Positions 32,259 to 40,064 of a DNA stretch of 64,000 bases are shown piece by piece (position 1 is the stretch's first letter; each line of letters begins with the position of its first letter). Below the pieces are notes generated by a model, which was not told the origin of the DNA, did not search any database, and saw only the letters and a list, made by a program, of their open reading frames with translations. The stretch lies in the NCBI RefSeq assembly GCF_003946335.1, contig NZ_RHNX01000008.1, positions 26,716-90,715 on the forward strand, given 5' to 3'. The stretch comes from Levilactobacillus fujinensis (GTDB lineage: Bacteria; Bacillota; Bacilli; Lactobacillales; Lactobacillaceae). Made by a program: the position numbers and the translations under genes.

Positions 32259-32636
32259 GTGAAGGTATTGGCATTAAAAATAGACGATCAGCAATTAGCA
32301 GCAATCCGTGAGCGGATGGGTGAAGCCAATCAGCGTGCCCACTTCGTTATTTTTCAGTCAACGGAGAAAGAATCCGGTAAAATTTTACGTTTAATTACGG
32401 ACATTGAAAGTTTTCGGACGATTCAAGAACAACATGCGGATGATTCAAATATGGAAATTATTCAAGATATTGTTCCGATTACAGATACCTTGGCTCGGTG
32501 GGCAGTTGCGGAGAACATGGCCGCACAGCAACAGAACGATGATGCGGAAATTTTAAAAGATCTGGAACATTATACGAACGAAGTTTTAAAGGAAAATCAT
32601 CAGGCGATTAATCCACCAGATGATGAAACGGACTAG
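32259..32636 (+). CDS. Conserved-looking small cytoplasmic protein, function unknown
   Basis: A 125-residue acidic, soluble protein, given from GTG 32259. A TTG at 32268 is an alternative start with GGTGAAGG close upstream; I cannot decide between them. No hydrophobic span. The N-terminal 75 residues look like an alpha/beta domain (AHFVIFQSTEKESGKILRL), the C-terminus is helical and charged, ending PPDDETD. I recognise no family. It ends in a clear terminator and stands alone in its transcription unit. Confidence 0.65.
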   Translation: MKVLALKIDDQQLAAIRERMGEANQRAHFVIFQSTEKESGKILRLITDIESFRTIQEQHADDSNMEIIQDIVPITDTLARWAVAENMAAQQQNDDAEILKDLEHYTNEVLKENHQAINPPDDETD

Positions 32637-32664
32637 GTGCTTACCGCGGTGAGCATCTTTTTTT
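32636..32664 (+). terminator. Terminator after the 32259-32636 gene
   Basis: GGTGCTtACCGCGGTgAGCATC followed by TTTTTTT. Confidence 0.75.
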
Positions 32665-32675
32665 AAAAGTAGAAA

Positions 32676-32689
32676 AGAACGTTTGTTCG
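32676..32689. promoter_or_regulatory. LexA-like palindrome upstream of the deacetylase gene
   Basis: AGAAC-GTTT-GTTCG fits CGAAC-N4-GTTCG with one mismatch. It lies 210 bases before the deacetylase start. The rest of 32690-32880 holds a GTGCCG/CGGCAC inverted pair (32752-32779) and an AAGCTT...AAGCTT hairpin before the ribosome site. Confidence 0.35.
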
Positions 32690-32899
32690 GATTGGGCTAC
32701 TCATAGTGTACGAAAGAGTTTACAGAAAAACAAGTCCATCTAAGTTGGGGAAGTGCCGGTTAAGTCAGTGAATACGGCACAGAAGCTCCCGTTAAATTTA
32801 TTAAATTATAAAAAAATGGGTCTTCTACTCCCCGTTTAGCTACAAATACTGATAAACTGAGTTTAAGCTTCAGGGGAAGCTTTTCGAGGAGGGGATTTC

Positions 32900-33916
32900 A
32901 TGAAAAATAAACGGTTATTTTTAGCAAGCTTAGCACTTATTTTGAGTGTTCTATTAATCGGGGGAACGACGGCACAGGCAAAAAGTAAGACGGTGACCAA
33001 AACGGTTACTTTTGGCCAATTGACTAATAAAAATACGCAGCGTTTAGCGGCAATTCGCCAGGCGGCTCGAGAACAAATTCTAAAGCAGACGAAGTCGAAG
33101 GGGGGTCAGGTAACGGCGGTATACAAGGTTAAGCTCCCGAAAAACATGGCCAAGAAGGCAACATTAACGGCGACGGGATTGCAAATGAATCTATTGGCAA
33201 ATAGCTTCAAAGTCAAGCAGATTACGATTCCCTACACGCAACTGAAGGGTAAGGTTCTTAATCGTTACCTACCGAAGGCGAATCGCACGACTACGGTTAA
33301 AACTAATAAGATGGTCGCGCTGACCTTTGACGATGGCCCCGATCCAACACTAACGCCGCGACTACTCAAGACGTTAAAGACGTACAAGGTTCACGCAACC
33401 TTCTTTGAGGTGGGGCAGAGTGTTAGTCGTTACCCTAAGATTTCGCGAGCTGTCCTGGCTGGTGGAAATGAGCTGGGCAACCATTCTTGGAACCATCCTA
33501 ATTTTAGTGCGATTGGTACGGCACAGACGGTCAGCCAGATTACGCGGACGAACCGGGCCATTTTTCAAGCAACCGGAACGTTACCACAGTACGTACGCCC
33601 ACCATACGGGAATATTACGGCAGCTGAGGGGCGTGCAATCGAGCAACCGATTATTCGCTGGTCGGTCGATTCACGTGATTGGTCTTACTTAAATACGGCT
33701 AAAGATATTAATGAAGTTATGAAGGATACGCGTGGCGGTGATATTGTGCTCATGCACGACATTCACGCGCAGTCGGTCGCAGCAGTGCCAACGATCATTA
33801 AGCGATTGAAGGCTAAGGGTTACAAGTTGGTCACGGTCAGTCAGTTGCTGAACTACCAGGCATTGCCGGGCTTACAATACTTTGGCGCTAAGGATTACCG
33901 GACGGCTGGAAAGTAA
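32900..33916 (+). CDS. Secreted polysaccharide deacetylase (NodB family)
   Basis: A 338-residue protein with a signal peptide (about residues 1-28, ending AQA). After a linker domain of about 105 residues, the NodB domain (about 138-315) has motif 1 TFDDGPDP (base Asp144, metal Asp145), motif 2 GNHSWNH (metal His195 and His199), motif 3 RPPYGN, motif 4 VDSRDW and motif 5 LMHDIH (His286). All catalytic residues are present. The likely role is N-deacetylation of peptidoglycan or another wall polymer outside the cell, which gives lysozyme resistance. GAGGAGGGG precedes ATG 32900. Terminator at 33958-33986. Confidence 0.9.
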   Translation: MKNKRLFLASLALILSVLLIGGTTAQAKSKTVTKTVTFGQLTNKNTQRLAAIRQAAREQILKQTKSKGGQVTAVYKVKLPKNMAKKATLTATGLQMNLLANSFKVKQITIPYTQLKGKVLNRYLPKANRTTTVKTNKMVALTFDDGPDPTLTPRLLKTLKTYKVHATFFEVGQSVSRYPKISRAVLAGGNELGNHSWNHPNFSAIGTAQTVSQITRTNRAIFQATGTLPQYVRPPYGNITAAEGRAIEQPIIRWSVDSRDWSYLNTAKDINEVMKDTRGGDIVLMHDIHAQSVAAVPTIIKRLKAKGYKLVTVSQLLNYQALPGLQYFGAKDYRTAGK

Positions 33917-33957
33917 AGTTAGCCTGGACGTCCGCAATATGAAAAGAGTAACGCGTA

Positions 33958-33986
33958 AGACTGGTGTAAAATGCGCCAGTCTTTTT
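33958..33986 (+). terminator. Terminator after the deacetylase gene
   Basis: AGACTGGtGT-aaaat-GCgCCAGTCT followed by TTTT. Confidence 0.8.
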
Positions 33987-34049
33987 AATTTGCCGGTTCC
34001 AAAAGGATAGGGGCAAAGGGCGTGTCATATATGGGTGGAAAAAGTTCTT

Positions 34050-34079
34050 TTGTTAATCGTTGAACACCATAAGTATAAT
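34050..34079 (+). promoter_or_regulatory. Promoter of the surface protein gene
   Basis: TTGTTA (34050-34055), an 18-base spacer and TATAAT (34074-34079). A second -10-like TATACT is at about 34094. Confidence 0.5.
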
Positions 34080-34152
34080 GGAAAATTACGTGTATACTAA
34101 GAATTGTATAGAGACTACGTAGCTTGCTTTAGGACCTTTGAGGAGGAATATC

Positions 34153-37100
34153 ATGGGACAAGTGGTAGGTAATAAAAGTTGGGTATACATGGGAGTTACT
34201 CTAGCCAGTTTAAGCTTGGGGAGCTTAGGGTTAACGGTAAAAGCACATGCCGATGTACAGTCTGAGGCGAATTCGTCGACGCCAAATGTTACGGCAACAA
34301 CCGAATCATCTATAGCGGCGACAGGTGAGTTGGAACAGGATGCGAAATCTGTTACGAACGAGCAGGAAACCGATCCAACCAAAACAACCCCACCGGTGAC
34401 TGAAAACCAGAAAAAAGCAAGTGAACCAACAGCGGATGAGAGTCAAGATACACCTGATTTAGCAGCGATAAAAGCGCCAGAACAAACAACGAATTCGCAG
34501 TCAGAAAAAGCACCTGTGACAGCAGGAACGGGTCCAGTTAAAACTGAGCCATCTGAGGAACCGCAAGAAGCAGACACGCCAGAAGTGGTAAAACCAGTGG
34601 TGGCGCCAACGACAAATTCGCTTAATCCAGTTGCTTCGAAGCAACCAGGGACGTCTTTAGTAAAGACGCGAATTTCTGCTGAAAAGGTGACGAATTCGAC
34701 CCAGTTAATCCAGGCCCGTAAAGTCGCTTTAAACCGGTTGGCCGTTCCGGCAGCCGCCATAACAACGGATATGTCTGGGACCTTTGGAACCAGTGCCTGG
34801 AATATCGATGCGGATGGCGTCTTGCATTTTGGTGCGGGGACGTTCACAGATACTATGTCAAATGCGAAACAAAATCCATGGGCAGCCTATGCAGATGAGA
34901 TCAAGAGCATTTCGTTTGATAATAAAGTTGTTGCTAGTAACAATTCCGCCTACTTGTTTGCTGGTTTACATAATTTAGTGGCTATTGAACATGCAGATCG
35001 ATTTGATGTCAGTCAGGCGACGAACTTTATGCGGCTGTTTGCACAGGATACGAGCTTAGTTAAAGTTGATACTAGCAATTGGGATACTAGCAAAGTAACG
35101 GACATGTTTGGGACATTTGAAGGGGCTAAAAGTTTAGTTACGGTGGACGTTTCCCAATGGAATACCAGCCAAGTGGTTGAGATGGCAAATATGTTCAACT
35201 TTGCCCAGTCACTGACAACGGTGGACGTTTCTCATTGGGATACCAGTCAGGTTAAAAGCATGAGTTACATGTTTAATCAAACTGTTGGTAATCCGGAAAC
35301 ACAAATTACGGATACGGGGTCGTTACAAGCATTAGATGTTTCCCACTGGAATATGAGTAACATTGGGACGAGTCCTTATGGCAATGGTGGTGACATTGCG
35401 TATATGTTTGCTGGTCAGAATAAATTGAAATTTTTAGATGTCAGTCATTGGGATGTCAGCCATAATCCGACATTCTCGCATACATTTGCAGCCTGTTCGG
35501 CATTGGAAACCTTGGATGTTAGTCGGTGGAATACCAGTCGGTCAGGTGATATGACAGCAACCTTTTTACGAAATTCAGCACTGTCTCAACTAGATGTCAG
35601 TCGTTGGGACGTTTCTCGAGTCCAAATTATGGATTATATGTTTTCGGGTATGACTGCTGTAAAGGAATTGAATTTTAGTCGGTGGCAGACAAATGGCAAG
35701 GTATTCTTTCATATGATGCATCTCGTTTCGGGTGATGCGGCATTGACGTCTTTAGACTTGTCAGGATTTCATATGAACGAAAATGGGCAGATGTATTTTG
35801 TCGCCTATTTATTGGGGACCAATTTACGATCTTTTACCATGGGACCGCAGTCTGCTTTGATGGGGACATACTACGGTGCAATTAATGACGATGCCAATTT
35901 GCCAGAAATCTCTACCATGAAGGGATTCAATCCCAAATTATATACAGGTAAGTGGCAGGCCGTCGGAACGGGGACCGTGGATTCACCCAATGGGGCGTCC
36001 TATTCGTATGTCCAACTTAGAGGCATGTATAAACGGTCAGAATCCGCGGATGGTAGTATTGTTGGCCCAGCTGAAACTTATGTCTGGCAGGAAAATAATG
36101 TTGTGGCTATCACGGGAGAAGGGACGAAAGTCTATGATGGTCAAGCACTTTCAACAGCAGATCTAGCCAATTATAAGGTCGAGGTTTATGGCAAAGTGGT
36201 GGCACCGACGAATGGCTGGCAAGCGGGAGATTTGATGGGGACGTCCGTTCAACCAGCGTTGCGGGGAACATCTGCGGATCTACGTAACGCCGGGACCTAT
36301 GGGGTGACATTGAGTGCAGCAGGGCATGCGAAATTGGTTGCTGCTAACCCGAACCTGGCTGATATTAACGTTATAGATGGTACTTATACAATCATGCAGG
36401 CACCAGCGACCATTACGGTTAATGGTCAGCAGGCTGTATATGACGGTCAGGCACACCAAGCGACAGTGACAGTTACAGGAGAAGTGAACGCGGAGAAGCT
36501 CGCGTATAAGCTAGATACTGTTCCCCAGACTGAAGTGGGGACTTACCTCGTCACGCCCATTTTGAATGAGGCAGCGGTGAATGGAAATTATGACATTAAA
36601 TTAGAACCGGGAACGTTAGCAATCACAGCGGCGACAGGACATGTAAGTGTTCATTACGTCAATGAGAGTGGCCAACAGATTGCGGCCGATGATGATCAAT
36701 CCGGTGAAGTTGGTGCGGACTATACGTTAGTGGCGCCCACAATTTCTGGTGCGGTTCTAGTTAGCACACCAACGAATGTTACGGGAAAATATGCGCTCAC
36801 ATCAACTGATGCGACCTTTGTTTATCACCAGTTTAGTCCAACTAATCCTGATAATTGGGGTCAAGTAAGTGTCCGTTATCTAGACGAAAGGGGCACGCAA
36901 ATTGCGGATGATCGGACAATGGTGGGTGAAATTGGAACGACTTACCAGGTGCCAACGGGACAATTAGGCTATGTATTGATTCAGGCAACACCTGATGTTG
37001 CGGGCCAATATATGGCAACTGGTACGACCATCACGCTCGTTTATCATCAACTGAAAAATACGACGGCAGATCACGGGGTAGTCATTGCCCACTATATTGA

Positions 37101-37887
37101 CGAAGCCGGTAAAACTTTAACGGGAGATACACTGCAAAGCCAGTCGACCGGTGTTGATTATCATTTAACAGCCCCAAGCATCGCAGGTTACGTGCTCACG
37201 GCACAGCCTATAAATGTAGCCGGAAAATTTAATGGGACTACTCAGGAAGTCACTTTTGTCTATCATCAGTTAGCCACGACCTCGGCGAAAAATGGTCTAA
37301 TCATTAGTCATTACGTGGATGACCAGGGGCAAGCAATCTCACCGGATACAAAGCAGGTGGGTGCCACGGGGAGCGCATATACGTTAACAGCGCCGACTGT
37401 TAGTGGCTACACACTTCAGAGTGCACCGACAGTTACGGGAATCTTTAGTGGAACGGTCGTAGAGCGAACCTTCGTTTATCAAAAAACGGTTAAGCCAGTA
37501 AAGCCCGTCGATCCGGTGGCGCCAGTAGAACCAGTTACCCCGGTGGTACCAGAACAGCCAGATAATACTGGTGATGTTCAAAAGGTACCGGGCACTAGCG
37601 ACAAATTGCCGAGTCAACCAGTTATAATGGCTAAGCAAGCAAAGGCAGCGGGCCGTGAAACGACTAACCGGTCTAAAGTAGTGAGCCCTAAAGTAATGGG
37701 GAAAGGCCAGGCATCCTTGACCAATGTGGGTGAGCACAAGTTAAGCGCGTCCGTCAACGCCAAATCGTTGCCGACAACTTTGCCACAAACGGATGAAGCC
37801 ACATCGTTTGCCACGATTTGGGGGATGTTGCTCGCTGGATTGACTGGACTACTAGGTTGGCTAGGTTGGCGACGACATCAAAGCTAA
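34153..37887 (+). CDS. Large LPQTD-anchored surface protein with BspA, MBG and MucBP repeats
   Basis: A 1244-residue wall protein from ATG 34153 (AGGAGG upstream). A signal peptide ends around KAHAD. A Thr/Glu/Pro/Ser-rich region (residues 35-190) follows. BspA-like DUF285 repeats run from about 285 to 560, with recurring LDVSHWDTSxVxxMxxMF units. Two MBG-like segments (TKVYDGQ, QAVYDGQ) lie at about 655-825, then four MucBP repeats at about 830-1111, each with a VxYxDExGxxI start and a FVYHQ end. A Pro-rich stretch, then sorting signal LPQTD (about 1211), a hydrophobic span and RRHQS follow. Sortase A links it to the wall; MucBP and BspA modules suggest adhesion to mucin or host/plant surfaces. 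Confidence 0.92.
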   Translation: MGQVVGNKSWVYMGVTLASLSLGSLGLTVKAHADVQSEANSSTPNVTATTESSIAATGELEQDAKSVTNEQETDPTKTTPPVTENQKKASEPTADESQDTPDLAAIKAPEQTTNSQSEKAPVTAGTGPVKTEPSEEPQEADTPEVVKPVVAPTTNSLNPVASKQPGTSLVKTRISAEKVTNSTQLIQARKVALNRLAVPAAAITTDMSGTFGTSAWNIDADGVLHFGAGTFTDTMSNAKQNPWAAYADEIKSISFDNKVVASNNSAYLFAGLHNLVAIEHADRFDVSQATNFMRLFAQDTSLVKVDTSNWDTSKVTDMFGTFEGAKSLVTVDVSQWNTSQVVEMANMFNFAQSLTTVDVSHWDTSQVKSMSYMFNQTVGNPETQITDTGSLQALDVSHWNMSNIGTSPYGNGGDIAYMFAGQNKLKFLDVSHWDVSHNPTFSHTFAACSALETLDVSRWNTSRSGDMTATFLRNSALSQLDVSRWDVSRVQIMDYMFSGMTAVKELNFSRWQTNGKVFFHMMHLVSGDAALTSLDLSGFHMNENGQMYFVAYLLGTNLRSFTMGPQSALMGTYYGAINDDANLPEISTMKGFNPKLYTGKWQAVGTGTVDSPNGASYSYVQLRGMYKRSESADGSIVGPAETYVWQENNVVAITGEGTKVYDGQALSTADLANYKVEVYGKVVAPTNGWQAGDLMGTSVQPALRGTSADLRNAGTYGVTLSAAGHAKLVAANPNLADINVIDGTYTIMQAPATITVNGQQAVYDGQAHQATVTVTGEVNAEKLAYKLDTVPQTEVGTYLVTPILNEAAVNGNYDIKLEPGTLAITAATGHVSVHYVNESGQQIAADDDQSGEVGADYTLVAPTISGAVLVSTPTNVTGKYALTSTDATFVYHQFSPTNPDNWGQVSVRYLDERGTQIADDRTMVGEIGTTYQVPTGQLGYVLIQATPDVAGQYMATGTTITLVYHQLKNTTADHGVVIAHYIDEAGKTLTGDTLQSQSTGVDYHLTAPSIAGYVLTAQPINVAGKFNGTTQEVTFVYHQLATTSAKNGLIISHYVDDQGQAISPDTKQVGATGSAYTLTAPTVSGYTLQSAPTVTGIFSGTVVERTFVYQKTVKPVKPVDPVAPVEPVTPVVPEQPDNTGDVQKVPGTSDKLPSQPVIMAKQAKAAGRETTNRSKVVSPKVMGKGQASLTNVGEHKLSASVNAKSLPTTLPQTDEATSFATIWGMLLAGLTGLLGWLGWRRHQS

Positions 37888-37894
37888 AGCTTGA

Positions 37895-38632
37895 AAACCA
37901 AAATGTTCACCTTACGCTTATGACTGTAGACGTTGTCATTGCTAGATTAGTGACAATGGTCGTACCCCGGTTGCCAGGTACTGGCTGTGGGGGAACGCCC
38001 TCAGCCAAAGAACGGCCTTAACTGAAGGTTGAAAGTCAAAATGCTTATTCTACTCTTGCAACCGTAGGAATTGTCACCGCTAAATTAGTGGTACTGGTCG
38101 CACTCCGGCCACCAGGGATTCCGCTTGCTGTGGGGAACGCCTTCAGCCCAAGGACGGGCTTCAGGCTCGCCTGAAAGCCGCCAAGTTCAAGCGTCTCCCA
38201 GATCGTCCCACGATGTAAGCCGGAAAAGACGCCGACTAACATCGTCGACACGGCTAGCTGCATCCCTGGCCGCCTCCGGCTCTGATTGTACATGTCAACT
38301 CCAATCACTGAATCCCAAGTGGTTGCTAAAGTTTAATCATACGTTTCAAACGGTATGATCCATGTTGCCTCAAACCAACTACGTCAGCCGAGAGGTCGGC
38401 AGATATGGGCTCAGGCGCGTCGTTCTACTTAGTTAGTGGGTGAATTTCCCACTGGCTTAGTAGAAAACCAAGCTTGGAGACTCGGTCCTTTCGAGGCTTC
38501 AAGTTGTGTTCGCACCGTTCCAGCCCATATCTGCCGGCCGGTAAGGCGATCGTTGGACAACGTTGCCTAATTTTAGTCCCGTATCGTTGCAACAACAGTC
38601 ATGATTGGCATTTCAGACCTTTCAACCTTCAG
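37895..38632 (-). repeat. Long intergenic repeat R2, long copy with nested stem-loops
   Basis: Reading on the minus strand this begins AAGGTTGAAAG and aligns with 23506-23690. It continues through a strongly paired block: outer arms GGCAGATATGGGCT (38398-38411) and AGCCCATATCTGCC (38522-38535) are perfect; inner arms TCTACTTAGTTAGTGGG (38424-38440) and CCCACTGGCTTAGTAGA (38448-38464) pair at 14 of 17. Two copies of an 85-base module follow (38135-38045 and 37980-37895), the same module as at 23690-23768. Any open frame here is not supported by ribosome sites. Probably a repeat or structured RNA gene. Confidence 0.65.
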
Positions 38633-38642
38633 GCCTTAAAGT

Positions 38643-38690
38643 AAAATGAGATCAAAAGCGCTAAAATTGGCGTTTTTGATCTCATTTTTT
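38643..38690. terminator. Bidirectional terminator next to the M20 peptidase gene
   Basis: AAAATGAGATCAAAAGCG...CGTTTTTGATCTCATTTTTT, a 16-bp stem with A and T runs at both ends. Confidence 0.85.
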
Positions 38691-38701
38691 ATCCGATTAA
38701 T

Positions 38702-39844
38702 TTAGGCGAGAAATGCTTTTGCCAAGCGTTCGTAAACATGTTGGACGTGAGCAAATAGGTCGAGATCGACGGATTCGTTGAGCGAGTGCGCATCGTTCCA
38801 TTCGCCGGCACCGTAAACAACCACTGGGAATTGGTTGGCAGACTTCGTATATTCGGAAGCATCGGTTGCGCCGTGAATGACTTGTAGTTCAACGGGATGG
38901 CCGAATTCATCATCGGCAATTTGTTTGGTTAATTTGACCAAAGCAGAGTCGGTAGCACTAATGACGGGCTTAAAACTGTAGTCTACATGCAGTGTCAGGT
39001 TAACGTCGGCTTCCTGATTAAGCTTAGCGACCGTCTCAGTTAGACGCTTGATGACCGCATCGTTATCGAATTCAGGGATTGGCCGAATGTTACCTTGTAG
39101 CTCGGCTTTGGCGGGAATACTGTTCACCTGTTCGCCGCCATTGAAGACCGTTACACTGTGGACCAAGGGCCCAAGCTCAGGACTAACGGGGGCGTCTGCA
39201 AACTCAGTTGCTTCGGCCGAAACGTATTTGATCAGGTTGGTGATGGCGTTGATTCCCTTTTCTGGCATTGAACTATGCGCACCGCGACCTTGCGAGTAGA
39301 CGTGATAATTTAGCGAGCCATTGTGGGCATAGACCAGGTTACCGCCGGTCGGTTCGCCAATGATGATACCATCCAGGTCGTCAGCGATACCTTGTTGGGT
39401 CAGTAAACGTGAGCCCATGGCCCCATTTTCTTCACCAACGGTACCAATGAACCGTAGACGGCCATTGAGCTTAATTTTTTGCTCGGCCAAGTTAATAAAG
39501 GTGATGACCATACCGGCTAGGCCACTCTTCATATCGGCCGCGCCACGACCATACAGCCGATTATTTTCAACGTGAGCGGAGAAGGGATCGAATTGCCAGT
39601 CGGCCACGTCACCAGTGGCAACGGTGTCCAGATGACCCGCTAACGCCAGCACTTTATCGCTAGCGGTATCACCAATTTCAGCCACGATGTTACTACGACC
39701 ATCCGCGTAGGGGACGATTCTAGATGGGATGCCATGATTGGCAAAAAGCTTCTGGATATAGGTCGCCACAGCGGCCTCATTGCCATTAACGGAGTTGATT
39801 CCGACTAGCTCCTGTAGAATTTGAACCTGTGCAGTATCTTTCAT
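38702..39844 (-). CDS. M20 family metallopeptidase (succinyl-diaminopimelate desuccinylase / ArgE type)
   Basis: A 380-residue zinc amidohydrolase, cytoplasmic. Metal and catalytic residues lie in ALAGHLDTVATGD (His, Asp), RGAADMKSGLA (metal Asp), GTVGEENGAMGS (catalytic Glu and metal Glu) and YGAGEWNDAHS near the end (His). The dimerisation domain sits between about residues 175 and 290. The annotation dapE is often given to this group, but lactobacilli with lysine-type walls have homologues that act as dipeptidases or N-acyl amino acid hydrolases, so I keep the family name. It is an isolated gene with a weak ribosome site (AAAGTGGG). Confidence 0.85.
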   Translation of the reverse strand: MKDTAQVQILQELVGINSVNGNEAAVATYIQKLFANHGIPSRIVPYADGRSNIVAEIGDTASDKVLALAGHLDTVATGDVADWQFDPFSAHVENNRLYGRGAADMKSGLAGMVITFINLAEQKIKLNGRLRFIGTVGEENGAMGSRLLTQQGIADDLDGIIIGEPTGGNLVYAHNGSLNYHVYSQGRGAHSSMPEKGINAITNLIKYVSAEATEFADAPVSPELGPLVHSVTVFNGGEQVNSIPAKAELQGNIRPIPEFDNDAVIKRLTETVAKLNQEADVNLTLHVDYSFKPVISATDSALVKLTKQIADDEFGHPVELQVIHGATDASEYTKSANQFPVVVYGAGEWNDAHSLNESVDLDLFAHVQHVYERLAKAFLA

Positions 39845-39942
39845 AAACGTCTGCCCACTTTCTCACCATATTTTAATTTTAAGTGTAGCACGCTTTGCGG
39901 GAAATATGCGAATAATGTTATTAAAAATGAGAAAATTTATGG

Positions 39943-39956
39943 CAAACATTTGTTCG
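39943..39956. promoter_or_regulatory. LexA-like palindrome upstream of rexBA
   Basis: CAAAC-ATTT-GTTCG fits CGAAC-N4-GTTCG with one mismatch. A -10-like TAGAATATAAT follows at 39976-39986. Suggests SOS control of the recombination nuclease; weak by the strict Bacillus consensus. Confidence 0.35.
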
Positions 39957-40064
39957 CTTTTGGTGGCGAGTATGCTAGAATATAATTACCTTAGACGCCA
40001 GCAATCTGAGTCGGGGATGATAAGTACATAATGACTGCTAGAGAAAAAAATAGGAGGTCGGCTG

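Noticed and set aside
34443..34847. A 134-codon open frame on the minus strand
   Set aside because: Antisense of the Thr/Pro-rich region of the surface protein; low-complexity composition produces long frames on the other strand.
34153..37887. CRISPR-like regular repeats
   Set aside because: The repeats are protein-coding BspA and MucBP units of unequal DNA sequence. No array of equal repeats and spacers was seen anywhere in the window.
38045..38308. An 87-codon open frame on the minus strand inside repeat R2
   Set aside because: It has no ribosome site, lies within modules that are also repeated elsewhere in a different reading context and covers stem sequences. I treat it as non-coding.
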